From CAITNQ01 sp041661365 (lineage in GTDB: Bacteria > Latescibacterota > UBA2968 > UBA8231), in assembly GCA_041661365.1 (NCBI GenBank), contig JBAZUN010000049.1:1-21105 (forward strand): a stretch of 21,105 nt of DNA, given 5' to 3'. The notes under the pieces were generated by a model. That model did no database searches, was not told the DNA's origin, and worked only from the letters and a program-made list of their open reading frames with translations. Positions within the stretch are counted from its first letter, which is position 1. Each line of letters begins with the position of its first letter. A program made the translations under genes and the position numbers. Positions 1 to 8,222 of this stretch are shown here, piece by piece.

Positions 1-235
1 CCCGCCCACCCCTCCGCTCGATCGCCCCCCAGATCCGTTCCTCGAGCTGCTGCTCCGTGGTCACTTCCGTGACGTCGATCTCGAGTCGCATGGCGACGTT
101 GAGCAGGGCGCGGACGATGGCTGCCTTCGGGATGCGTGCCCCGCCGCAGGTTTCGGCCGTCTGTCCAAGCCACTTCAGGTATTGGACGGATTTGGCTGGA
201 ACAGCGGCCGAGAGTTGGTACACGGAACTGGCCAC
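1..235 (-). CDS. Unassigned small protein, N-terminal 78 residues (runs off window)
   Basis: A minus-strand frame opens with GTG at 233-235 and stays open to the window edge. A very good ribosome binding site (GGAAGGAGG, complement of 241-249) lies 5 nt upstream, which fixes the start. The visible part begins VASSVYQLSAAVPAKSVQYL. It continues with a region reading ARIPKAAIVRALLNVAMRL and then an acidic, helical stretch rich in Glu and Gln. The basic-amphipathic middle resembles the helices of small DNA-binding (ribbon-helix-helix-like) proteins, but that is a weak impression and I do not recognise a family. There is no signal peptide. It lies in the same direction as the large regulator at 473-4378, with 237 nt between the regulator's stop and this start, so co-transcription is possible but not required. 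The C-terminus and true length are outside the window. Confidence 0.6.
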   Translation of the reverse strand, partial: MASSVYQLSAAVPAKSVQYLKWLGQTAETCGGARIPKAAIVRALLNVAMRLEIDVTEVTTEQQLEERIWGAIERRGGR

Positions 236-425
236 CCCTGCCTCCTTCCGCGGTGCAGACGGCACAATGACCAGCTTGAGGTCTACGCAAAAGGCAAGCC
301 GTGGGACCCTTGCGATCCGTTGCCGGGCTCTATGTAGGGCTAAAAGCGGGAGTTAGGCGGCAGACGAGCAGGAGAGGTTGACCCTCAAAGGTGAGGCAGG
401 ATCCGGGGCAGAGACGGTGTGTCCC

Positions 426-441
426 ATGTGACATGCCACAT
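426..441. promoter_or_regulatory. 16-bp near-perfect palindrome in the intergenic region
   Basis: ATGTGACATGCCACAT is a palindrome with one mismatched pair (A at 431 against C at 436). It lies in the 237-nt gap between the stop of the sigma-54-type regulator and the start of the small minus-strand gene, about 190 nt upstream of that gene. It could be an operator or part of a transcript-end structure. There is no U-tract, so it is not an intrinsic terminator. No convincing promoter hexamers were seen in this gap, and nothing else in 236-472 looks coding. Confidence 0.3.
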
Positions 442-472
442 CCCGCGAGGGGACATCCGCGGAAGTCGGGGA

Positions 473-3400
473 TCAGGGACGTGGATCGCGGGGACTCAGG
501 CCGCAACGGGAGAGCCACCGGTACAGGGTTCGGCGGTTGACGCCGAGGTGTCGGCTTAAGGCGGCGACATTGTGGCCGTACTCCTCCAACTGGCGCGTCA
601 GTTCCTCGGCCGTGGGCTGGACGGGTGACCGCCGGGCGGGCGATGTCGGCCGTCGTACCGGGTCAAGGGAGAGATGGGGGGGATCGATGATTCCGTCCGC
701 GGCTGCCGCCAAGGCCCGATTGACGACGTTCTGCAGCTCGCGCACGTTCCCGGGCCAATCGTGGGCCTGGAGGCAGTCCATGGCCGCCCGGGTGATACCG
801 CAGGCTTGGGGCCGACTATCCTGCGCCAGCAAGGCCGCCACCAACAGGGGGATGTCGTCCCGGCGCCGGCGCAGGGGCGGAACCTCGAGAGGCTGACCAA
901 GGCGGAAGTATAAATCCTTGCGGAAGGTGCCTTCCTCCATGGCGCGGCCCAGGTCGCGCGAGGTGGCGACGACGCAGCGGACGTCGACCTGTTCCGGTGC
1001 ACCGCCGCCGAGGCGCTGGACCTCACCACTGTCTAGGGCGCGGTGGAGCGCGGCTTGAGCCTCCAGGGGGAATTCGCCGATCTCGTCGAGGAACAGGGTG
1101 CCGTGACTGGCGAGCTGGTAGAACCCTTCCCGGTCACCCGTGGCTCCGGTGAACGCTCCCTTGCGGTGGCCGAACAATTCACTCTCGATCAGCGCGACCG
1201 GCAGCGCCGCAACGTTGACCGGAACGAACGGGCCACGCCGTCCGCTGAGCTGGTGGACCGCTCGGGCCGCCAGCTCCTTGCCCGCCCCGGTTTCGCCGTA
1301 CAGGAGCACGGTCAACGGAGACCGGGCCACCTGCTCCAGCCGGGTGCAAAAGGCCCGGAAGGAGGGACTGCGGCCGACCATGCCGTACCAACGCTCTGGG
1401 GTCGGCAGCGGGTAGTGGTTGTGTTTCGACTGAGGTAACGATGTGGAGGCTGGCGCCCGGCCGGTCCACAGGGCAAGGTCGCTAAAGCGGACCGGGAAGG
1501 GTTGAGGAAAGTCGTGCTCGTAGTTGCACTCGGCGAAGAGCCCCGCCTCCACCGGGCCAGGATGGCCGAAATCGAGCGCGCCGCAGGTATACCAGGTCTC
1601 CCCGTCGAAGCTGAAGCGTGCCTCGCAGTGAATCCCCACCCTAGATAGACTGAGGTGCACGCCTCGATGCGGCAGGTACACGGTGCCGACGTAGCGCAAC
1701 TGCACGCCGTCGTGCCAGCACAGCGATACCTGCCCGGCATGATCCACGCCACTGGCTAAACGGAGGAAGATCTTGCGGTCCTGGAAGACGATCAGACCGC
1801 CCGCGCGGCGGGGAGGTGAATCCTCCTCGAGGCGCGCCTCCAGCAGGAAGTCACCGTCTGCGGTCGTCAACAGGCAGGGCGCGCAGTTCAGCCAACCGAG
1901 GCCCACCTCGGGTGCTGGGGTGATCTCGACCCGATCCTCGGGTAGTCGCTGGTAATCGCTGGCGCGGCTATCGTCCCGCCACTGAAGGTCGATGAGACCG
2001 CGGCGGTCCGTGGCGCTATCGGGGATGGAAGGCATGGCGGTCCCAGCCGTGAGGGCCAGGACGGTCGGGCCGGCCTCCAGCATCACCCGTGGATGGTCGT
2101 GCATGAGCTGATGCAGCAGCTCGTCGAAGGCGCTCTGCTGGTCGGTCTCGGCAGCCAGTCGTTGAAGCCTCGTGAGGATCTTGCCGATCTCCGCTGCACA
2201 CCAGGGTTTCAGGCACAAGTGGAGTTGGCGGATATGCTCGTCCCAGGCCGCCCGGGGATGCTGACGCCAGGCGAGGAGAGAGTAGTTGTGCATCTCATAT
2301 GAATCGGCAGAGAGGATATCTAGGTCCGGCCTCTCTATCCCTCCCTCGCCGAGGGCGTGCCGCCACCGCCAGAGCATCACCTGGCCCAGGGAAATGTCAG
2401 GATGGCCAGGAGGGTAGTATTGACGGGCCAAGCGGAGGGCTTCCTCCGTGTGACAGACGGCCGCTGCAAGGTCCACTCCGCGATAGGTGGAGGCTAGATT
2501 CATGTAAGTGTGGATCACCGCGGGCCAGTACTCCTGGGCCTCGGCCAGGCGGATGGCGCGCCGCAGGAGTCGTCTGACCCTCGGCAGGTTGGTGCTGCGT
2601 CGATCCCGCAAATAGGGCAGCCGGGTGGACAGTAGTCGAAGAAACAAGGGATGCTTCGGCCGGTGGCGCAGGATCCGCAGGGCCTGGGCCATCTGCCGTG
2701 CTACCTGAGCCTGGCGCTCATCTTCGTCGCGCGCCTCGGGCTCTGGGTTCCAGGCCAGGTAGAGCAGAGCCTGAGCGCGTTCGGGTGAATCTGGAGGGGC
2801 GCGATGCAGGGATTGCCGGTACCAGCGGCGCTGCTCTCGCAGGTCGTCGTGACAGGTCCGGCCGATCTTGAAGCAAAGGCCTGATGCCCGTGTCGAGTCA
2901 TCCTGGATGGACAGGGCAGCCTCCCAGCGCGATCGCGCCTCGTTGGTGTCGCCCAGCGCGCGTGCCACGTCGCCTAACAGTTCCTCGATCTGAGCCGTGA
3001 TCTGCACGCTGTCTGTGGGGATGGCTTGAGCTTCGCGCAGGTAGCCCCTCGCGCTTTCGTAGGCCTGCAAGGCGCAGGCCTGTTGAGCGGCCCGCAGCAG
3101 CATTCCGGCCGTCCGGGATTGGAGCTGACCGGCCAGGTAGTGGTGCGCGACGACGGGGACCCGCTCGGGATGAAGCTCGACCGTGGGCTCGAGGAGCTCC
3201 CCCAAGCGCCGATGCAGATCCTGGCGGAGAGCGGCGGGCATGGCGTCGTACAGGGCCTGGCGCAGCAGGTTGTGGCTAAAGGCAAATCCGCCGTCGCCTG
3301 TCGGGCGGATTAGGCCCCGTACATCCTCGAGGTTTGCGAGGACCGGCAGAAGGCTCTGCCGAGGTTGGCCGCAGACGCAGGAAACCGTCTTGGTCTCGAA

Positions 3401-4378
3401 TACCTCTCCCACCACTGCCAAGGCCCGGGCGACCAGGAGTTCGTTCTCCGACAGGCGGGCCAGGCGACGCTCGAGCAACTGAGCGACTCCGGCGGGAAGG
3501 TGAGAGAAGGGCGGCACAGACGCGGCACCCAGGTCATCGCGACAGGCCCGCAACCACTGCTCGATGAAGAACGGTACGCCTTCGCTGCGCAGGTACAACT
3601 GCTCGCAGAAAGCCGGATCGTCTCCGTGGCCGCTGGCAAGGATCATCCGAGTGACATCGGCCAGATCGAGTCGGCTCAAGACGAGCGCCTGCACCTGTTC
3701 CTGCGAGCGGAGCGCCGCGAACGGTCCGGTAGGTGCGCCGGTCTCCTCGGGCCGGCAGGTGGCCAGCAGCAGAACCCGTTGGTGGTGCAGCAGCGGTGCC
3801 AGATACGACAGGATTTCCAGGGAAAGGGGATCAGCCCAGTGGAGATCCTCCAACGACACCAGCAGCGGTTTGGTCTGGGCCGCCGTGCCCAGCAGGTTTG
3901 CCAGGACGTGGCAAAGCCGGGTCCGTTGCTCCGGGCCGGCCGCATCCTGTGAACCTTCATCAGTACCCACGGGGACCAGGAACTGCACCAGCAAAGGGCG
4001 GTGGAGTTGCAAGCCGGGCCAGGTCGAGGCCAACGCGTCGCTGACCCGGGTCTCTACCTCGTCTTGGGTGAGTAGTGGATCCAGGTCGAAGATCTGACCG
4101 ATGGCTTGGCGCAAGCCGTCCAAGGGCGGCGCGAGGGGATGGAGGATATAGCTGCCGTGCAGAACCTGGAACCCGCGGCTCGTTGCCCATGCACCCACGG
4201 CGCGCACGAGCGCCGTCTTGCCGATCCCGGCCTCACCGCTGACCAGGAACAGCCCCCCGTCGCCGGCCAGAGCGTGCTGACACCGGGCGATCAATGCGGC
4301 CCACTCACGGTCGCGCCCGATCAGCGAGGCAGGACACCGTGGCAGCGGGTCGGTCAGGTCTGGTTGGGATATGGCCAT
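473..4378 (-). CDS. Giant hybrid regulator: STAND ATPase + helical repeats + ConA-like domain + sigma-54 AAA+ + Fis HTH
   Basis: This 1301-residue protein is a transcription activator carrying two separate nucleotide-binding modules. Residues 18-230 are a MalT/LAL-like STAND ATPase, with Walker A GEAGIGKT (48-55) and Walker B/sensor LLVSLEDLHWAD (172-183). Residues 240-780 are helical and TPR-like. Residues 829-972 form a beta-rich segment like the concanavalin-type DUF1349 sandwich (LGWLNCAP..., FSFDGETWYTCG). Residues 1000-1240 are a sigma-54 interaction AAA+ domain: Walker A GETGAGKE (1028-1035), the sigma-54 contact loop GAFTGA (1074-1079), Walker B TLFLDEIGE (1094-1102) and FRKDLYFRL with the arginine finger. 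Residues 1260-1290 are a Fis-type HTH. The family's known role is to bind upstream and use ATP to open sigma-54 promoters. The STAND and repeat part is presumably the sensory input, and the sandwich may bind a carbohydrate. There is no signal peptide or membrane segment, so it is cytoplasmic. The ATG at 4376-4378 has no clear Shine-Dalgarno. No target gene can be named from the sequence. Confidence 0.9.
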   Translation of the reverse strand: MAISQPDLTDPLPRCPASLIGRDREWAALIARCQHALAGDGGLFLVSGEAGIGKTALVRAVGAWATSRGFQVLHGSYILHPLAPPLDGLRQAIGQIFDLDPLLTQDEVETRVSDALASTWPGLQLHRPLLVQFLVPVGTDEGSQDAAGPEQRTRLCHVLANLLGTAAQTKPLLVSLEDLHWADPLSLEILSYLAPLLHHQRVLLLATCRPEETGAPTGPFAALRSQEQVQALVLSRLDLADVTRMILASGHGDDPAFCEQLYLRSEGVPFFIEQWLRACRDDLGAASVPPFSHLPAGVAQLLERRLARLSENELLVARALAVVGEVFETKTVSCVCGQPRQSLLPVLANLEDVRGLIRPTGDGGFAFSHNLLRQALYDAMPAALRQDLHRRLGELLEPTVELHPERVPVVAHHYLAGQLQSRTAGMLLRAAQQACALQAYESARGYLREAQAIPTDSVQITAQIEELLGDVARALGDTNEARSRWEAALSIQDDSTRASGLCFKIGRTCHDDLREQRRWYRQSLHRAPPDSPERAQALLYLAWNPEPEARDEDERQAQVARQMAQALRILRHRPKHPLFLRLLSTRLPYLRDRRSTNLPRVRRLLRRAIRLAEAQEYWPAVIHTYMNLASTYRGVDLAAAVCHTEEALRLARQYYPPGHPDISLGQVMLWRWRHALGEGGIERPDLDILSADSYEMHNYSLLAWRQHPRAAWDEHIRQLHLCLKPWCAAEIGKILTRLQRLAAETDQQSAFDELLHQLMHDHPRVMLEAGPTVLALTAGTAMPSIPDSATDRRGLIDLQWRDDSRASDYQRLPEDRVEITPAPEVGLGWLNCAPCLLTTADGDFLLEARLEEDSPPRRAGGLIVFQDRKIFLRLASGVDHAGQVSLCWHDGVQLRYVGTVYLPHRGVHLSLSRVGIHCEARFSFDGETWYTCGALDFGHPGPVEAGLFAECNYEHDFPQPFPVRFSDLALWTGRAPASTSLPQSKHNHYPLPTPERWYGMVGRSPSFRAFCTRLEQVARSPLTVLLYGETGAGKELAARAVHQLSGRRGPFVPVNVAALPVALIESELFGHRKGAFTGATGDREGFYQLASHGTLFLDEIGEFPLEAQAALHRALDSGEVQRLGGGAPEQVDVRCVVATSRDLGRAMEEGTFRKDLYFRLGQPLEVPPLRRRRDDIPLLVAALLAQDSRPQACGITRAAMDCLQAHDWPGNVRELQNVVNRALAAAADGIIDPPHLSLDPVRRPTSPARRSPVQPTAEELTRQLEEYGHNVAALSRHLGVNRRTLYRWLSRCGLSPRDPRP

Positions 4379-4416
4379 GGGGCTACTGCAATGAGCGTCT
4401 GGAATCGAGCGCTATG

Positions 4417-4435
4417 TTGCGTGTAGTATACGCAA
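4417..4435 (-). promoter_or_regulatory. Promoter -10 element overlapped by a 19-bp palindrome, upstream of the hybrid regulator
   Basis: TTGCGTGTAGTATACGCAA is an inverted repeat with 6-bp outer arms (TTGCGT/ACGCAA) and only one mismatched pair. Read on the minus strand it contains TATACT (4425-4430), a 5/6 match to a sigma-70 -10 box, about 46 nt before the regulator's ATG. The -35 region is poor. A palindrome lying directly over a -10 box is the usual geometry of a repressor or autoregulatory operator. The binding protein is not identifiable. Confidence 0.45.
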
Positions 4436-4503
4436 ATGCCAACGATCGCACCGTAAAAATCCGTACTATTCGGCGCGTATCGAGGCGGTACCCCAGCCCC
4501 GCC

Positions 4504-5008
4504 TCAATACCCCATCCCCAAACCAACCTCGAGGAAGGTTCTCTTGGCCTGCCGGTCGTAGCCGAGGCGCGGGTTCAGCAGGAGCGAGCCCTTGAGGACG
4601 TCGACGAGGACTCCCCCGGACAGGCGGCGCAGTTCGGTCCGCTCCATGAGCACCGTGGCCGTCAGGTGAAGGGTGCCGTAGGGGATGCTGGGACCGCTGT
4701 CGAGCGGAGCCTTCCTCAGGGTGCAGAGGTAGACCACGGCGCGGCCGCCCCACAGCAGCGACCAGTCGGGGTTGTCGTAGACCGCGGCCAGNNNNNNNNN
4801 NCCGAGGCTCCTCACCCAGACCGAGCGAGGGGTGCACCTGGGCCGAGAAGGTGTAGGGATCGACATCAGGGACGAAGAGGAGTCCCTGCCCGGCCTCGAA
4901 CTGCCAGAACAGTTGATGCTCGGCCGGGGCGACCTCGGCGCTCCCGAGGAGGATTCCCAGAGCCAGCAGGATCAGGTGGCGCAAGGATATCACGGTCGTG
5001 TGCTGCAT
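4504..5008 (-). CDS. Small exported, probably outer-membrane protein (interrupted by assembly gap)
   Basis: The start ATG at 5006-5008 follows GAGGAG with 6 nt spacing. The first 69 codons encode a signal peptide (MQHTTVISLRHLILLALGIL, then GSAEVAPA) and a mature part beginning EHQLFWQFEAGQGLLFVPDV. A run of 10 N (4792-4801) interrupts the gene. Past the gap, 96 codons (95 residues plus stop) continue in another apparent frame (LAAVYDNPDWSLLWGGRAVV ... TFLEVGLGMGY). Both flanks are whole numbers of codons (207 and 288 nt). The frame break is therefore only an artefact of the gap being written as 10, and the true gap must be a multiple of 3. Alternating hydrophobic residues and a C-terminal aromatic residue after a glycine-rich strand resemble the last strand of an outer-membrane beta-barrel. 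At about 165 residues it would be a small barrel. I recognise no family. It sits upstream of, and in line with, the hybrid regulator. Confidence 0.65.
4792..4801. other. Scaffold gap (10 N)
   Basis: Ten unknown bases, evidently an estimated or nominal gap in a scaffold. It lies inside the small exported protein gene. Codon counting on either side shows the real gap length must be divisible by three if the gene is intact. Confidence 0.97.
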
Positions 5009-5269
5009 GGGATTCTCCTCTGTCTCTGCGCTTGGTCCGATCGACGCGGGGCGCCTCATGGGCGCGATATCGGAGAGGCAAGATCACCGGGAGGATCAAG
5101 ACCGTCAAGTCGCGGCCGGGACGATGCAGGTCCAGCCCTGAGTCGGTTACGAGGGCAGCACCTCGAGCCTGCCTGCTTGACCTGGTTTGGCTGGTAGTCT
5201 TTGTTCCTCCCGCCGTCGTGGCCACGGGCTGCTTCAACGGGGCATGGCCGGCGGGAAGGGGGAGAACGG

Positions 5270-8047
5270 ATGGGTAAGCCATACGCGGTTCCGGCAGTAC
5301 TGATGCCGGTCGACCTTCGCTGCGAGTACCTGGTCAACCCAGTGGGTATCGACCGTCGCGAGCCGCGCCTGAGCTGGACCGTGGTCAGCGAGCAGCCCGG
5401 CCAGCAGCAGAGCGCCTATCGCGTAACCGTGGCCTCGTCCACCGAGGCGCTGCAGGACGGCGCTACCGATCTGTGGGACAGCGGCAAGGTCTCCTCGGCC
5501 GAGACCCTGCACCTACCCTGTCCCGGTCTCCTGCTCCGCGGCCGGCAGCGATGCTACTGGCAGGTGCAGGTCTGGGACCAGGACGGGGAGCCCGCTGGTC
5601 GTTCCGAGCCGGCCTGGTTCGAGATGGGGCTGCTGGAGCCGGGGGACTGGGGGCAGGCGCAATGGATCGCCGCGGGTCAGTTCGCGGCCGCACCCCGGCT
5701 GCGGCGGGCCTTTGTCCTGCGCGGTCCGGTGGCGTCGGCGCGTCTCTACCTCTGCGGCCAGGGGGTCTGTGAGGCCTCCCTCAACGGGCGCCCGGTCAGC
5801 GACCAGGTTCTCGGTCCCACCCTGAGCTACTTCGCCCGAAGGATGTTCTACGACACCTTCGAGGTGACCCCGCTGCTGCGCGAGGGAGAGAACGCGCTCG
5901 GGGTCTGGCTGGCGCCCGGATGGTTCGGCGATCCCGCCACCTGGGCCGAGATGCACCTCCCCGCCAGTCTGCATGCCTTTCCCTACCCGCCCCACGCCCT
6001 GCGGGCCCTGCTCGCGGTGCGGTACGCCGACGGGTCAGAGGAAGAGATCGGCACCGATGGCCAGTGGAAGGCCATGGACGGTCCACTCACGCCGGTGCGC
6101 AGCCACTGGAAGTACTGCTTCGGCTTCTCGGGCGAGATCTACGACGGCACCCGCGAAACCCCTGGATGGGATAGTCCCGGCTTCGACGACCGCGAGTGGA
6201 CGTCGGTCAACAGCGTCTCCACCCCGACGGCCGAGCTCAACGCGCGTCCGATCGAGCCGAACCGGGTTCGCCAGATGACCACTCCGGTGACCCGGGAGCG
6301 GCTCGATCCGGGGATGAGCCAGACTGAGCTGCTCGAGCTGCTCAATCGCTGTGCGCAGTACAACGGCGGCAGCACCTTTGCGCCGGAGGTCTGGTTCTTC
6401 GCGGAGTGGCAGCGGCAGTACCGGGCTTCCCTGGAGCGATGCGGCGGCCGGTTCCTCGGTGGGTGGGTCTACGACCTGGGCCGGCACGTTTCGGGCTGGG
6501 TCGAGCTGCGGGTGACCGGGCGTCCGGGCGACTGGGTCTGTCTGTTCGGGTTGGACTGCCATCGTCTGCAGGGCGGGCCGCAGGAGGTCGTGCGGCTGCG
6601 CTTTGCCCACCGGGTGGTCCGGTACGTGCCGGTCCTCTTCTTCGGCGGGGGCGTACGACCCGAGGTGAATGATGTCCGCGGCTTGGACCTGAGCAGCGAC
6701 GTTGAGTCGGTCGGCCGCTTTGCCTGTTCTGACGCGGCCTTGAGTGAGGTGGCCGCGGTGACTCAGCGGACGGTCGAGGCTCACCTCCTGAGCGGGATGT
6801 TCATGGACTCCTGGCAGGAGCGGTTCGGCACCTTCGTGCCGGGGGAGGCCGCGGTCTGGGGTTGGGGGCTGGGCGCCCTGTGCGGCAAGCTGGCCACCGA
6901 CTTCCGGGACCAGCAGCGACCGGACGGGTGGGCCGGGATGTACGGCGCGCCGATCAGCCTCGACTATCCCATGCTCAAGGAGAGCCTGGCCCACCTCCCC
7001 TGGTTGGCCTACCTGTTCTACGGCGACCAGGAGATCCTACGGGAGAACTATCCTTCGATCCGTCGGTACACCGAGTTGGTGCTGCCCCGGCACGATCTGA
7101 CCGGCCGGACCTGGCAGCCGCCGGAGCCCGGACGGGCAGAGCCCGGGTACGGCGATCACGGCCGGCCCACGGCCCGTTGGTACGATCCCCACACCGGCGA
7201 CCTGTTCGAGACCATGGCGATGATCGGCTACCTCCGCACCGTGGAGCGGATCGCCCGCGTGCTGGGTGAGAACGCCGACGTCGAGCGGTACCGCCTGGTG
7301 CAGAGAGGTTTGATCGAGAAGTGCAACCGGGTCGACTTCCTGGACCGCGAGGCCGGGCTGTACGGCGGGGGGGACCAGGGGTGCCACGCCTTGGCCCTGA
7401 TCCTGGATCTCGCACCTCCAGGGGTGCGGGATCAGGTTGCCGGGGAGTTGCTCCGCGACCTCGTGGAGACCCGGCAGGGCCACCTGAACACCGGGTTCAA
7501 CGGCACCGTGGCCCTGCTGCAGGCCCTGATCCAGTTGGACCGTCCCGACGTGGCTCATCGCCTCATCGCCCACGAGACCCCACCGAGTCTCTGGTCGATG
7601 CTGCGGCATCCGCAGACCCCGGAGCGGCTGACCATCATGCCGGAGTTCTGGACCGGCGGGATGATCCCCCATCCAGGGCTGTCGACGATCGGGTTCTGGT
7701 TCTACCGCGGCCTGGGCGGCCTCTCGCCTGAGCCGGAGCATCCCGGCTTCCGGCGGTTCACCGTCCGTCCGCAGATCCCCCCTGGCCTGACCTGGGCCGA
7801 GGTCGAATACCAGTCACTGAGGGGACGGATCGCGGTTCGCTGGGAGCGCGACGACGACCGGCTGATCCTGAAGGTGACGGTCCCGGCCAACACCCAGGCC
7901 CGGATCCACCTGCCGGGCGGAGAGGCCCGTCTGCTGGAGCCCGCGTCGTCGATGCCGTCCACGCGGATCACCGCAGGAGAGACGGTCTTCACCGTGCCGG
8001 GGGGCTGCTACGCCTTCAGCGCTCGCGCCCCTCGAGCCATGCCCTAA
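5270..8047 (+). CDS. GH78-family alpha-L-rhamnosidase-like glycoside hydrolase
   Basis: This 925-residue protein starts at ATG 5270, preceded by AAGGGGGAG with 5 nt spacing. An upstream in-frame ATG at 5201 lacks such a site. The N-terminus (VDLRCEYLVNPVGIDRREPR, then LSW) is the hallmark of bacterial GH78 rhamnosidases. It is followed by beta domains (about 15-480), an (alpha/alpha)6 barrel (about 485-815) and a C-terminal beta domain (FRRFTVRPQIPPGLTWAEVE). GH78 enzymes remove terminal L-rhamnose by inversion. The usual acid motif D-C-P-x-R-E-x-x-G-W-x-G-D is here DSWQERFGTFVPGE (513-526): Asp and Glu remain, but the Cys-Pro, the Arg, the Trp after Gly and the final Asp do not. Glu792 in PEFW matches the C-terminal catalytic Glu region. 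Specificity may therefore differ from rhamnose. There is no signal peptide, so it probably acts on imported oligosaccharides or glycosides. A weak promoter (TTGACC 5177-5182, 17-nt spacer, TTTGTT) lies upstream. Confidence 0.85.
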   Translation: MGKPYAVPAVLMPVDLRCEYLVNPVGIDRREPRLSWTVVSEQPGQQQSAYRVTVASSTEALQDGATDLWDSGKVSSAETLHLPCPGLLLRGRQRCYWQVQVWDQDGEPAGRSEPAWFEMGLLEPGDWGQAQWIAAGQFAAAPRLRRAFVLRGPVASARLYLCGQGVCEASLNGRPVSDQVLGPTLSYFARRMFYDTFEVTPLLREGENALGVWLAPGWFGDPATWAEMHLPASLHAFPYPPHALRALLAVRYADGSEEEIGTDGQWKAMDGPLTPVRSHWKYCFGFSGEIYDGTRETPGWDSPGFDDREWTSVNSVSTPTAELNARPIEPNRVRQMTTPVTRERLDPGMSQTELLELLNRCAQYNGGSTFAPEVWFFAEWQRQYRASLERCGGRFLGGWVYDLGRHVSGWVELRVTGRPGDWVCLFGLDCHRLQGGPQEVVRLRFAHRVVRYVPVLFFGGGVRPEVNDVRGLDLSSDVESVGRFACSDAALSEVAAVTQRTVEAHLLSGMFMDSWQERFGTFVPGEAAVWGWGLGALCGKLATDFRDQQRPDGWAGMYGAPISLDYPMLKESLAHLPWLAYLFYGDQEILRENYPSIRRYTELVLPRHDLTGRTWQPPEPGRAEPGYGDHGRPTARWYDPHTGDLFETMAMIGYLRTVERIARVLGENADVERYRLVQRGLIEKCNRVDFLDREAGLYGGGDQGCHALALILDLAPPGVRDQVAGELLRDLVETRQGHLNTGFNGTVALLQALIQLDRPDVAHRLIAHETPPSLWSMLRHPQTPERLTIMPEFWTGGMIPHPGLSTIGFWFYRGLGGLSPEPEHPGFRRFTVRPQIPPGLTWAEVEYQSLRGRIAVRWERDDDRLILKVTVPANTQARIHLPGGEARLLEPASSMPSTRITAGETVFTVPGGCYAFSARAPRAMP

Positions 8048-8211
8048 CAGCCCGGTGAAAAAGCCGCTTTGTTTGGCGAGGCCGAGGAATGGCGGTCGCT
8101 GGCCAGGCGCGCGAGGGAAGCCGCATCGAGGGGAGATGCGGAGACCGAGCGGAACACCGCCAGCGGCCGCCAGGACCGGCCGCAGCCCGAATGGGCTTTT
8201 TCAACGGGCTG
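8048..8211. repeat. MITE-like long imperfect palindrome between convergent genes
   Basis: The ends are 18-bp inverted repeats with one mismatch: CAGCCCGGTGAAAAAGCC at 8048-8065 and its complement version at 8194-8211. The arms stay related inwards (TGGCGGTCGCTGGC on the left, TGGCGGCCGCTGGC on the right, complemented). They close on a central hairpin CCGCATC-gagggga-GATGCGG (8121-8141). The whole 164-nt unit can fold into one long hairpin. It begins at the base after the GH78 stop codon and ends 11 nt before the stop of the PHP gene. It therefore fills the convergent gap and could act as a two-way transcription terminator. No coding frame is credible inside. It looks like a non-autonomous mobile or dispersed hairpin repeat, but only one copy is present here. 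Confidence 0.65.
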
Positions 8212-8222
8212 CTGAAGCTGAC

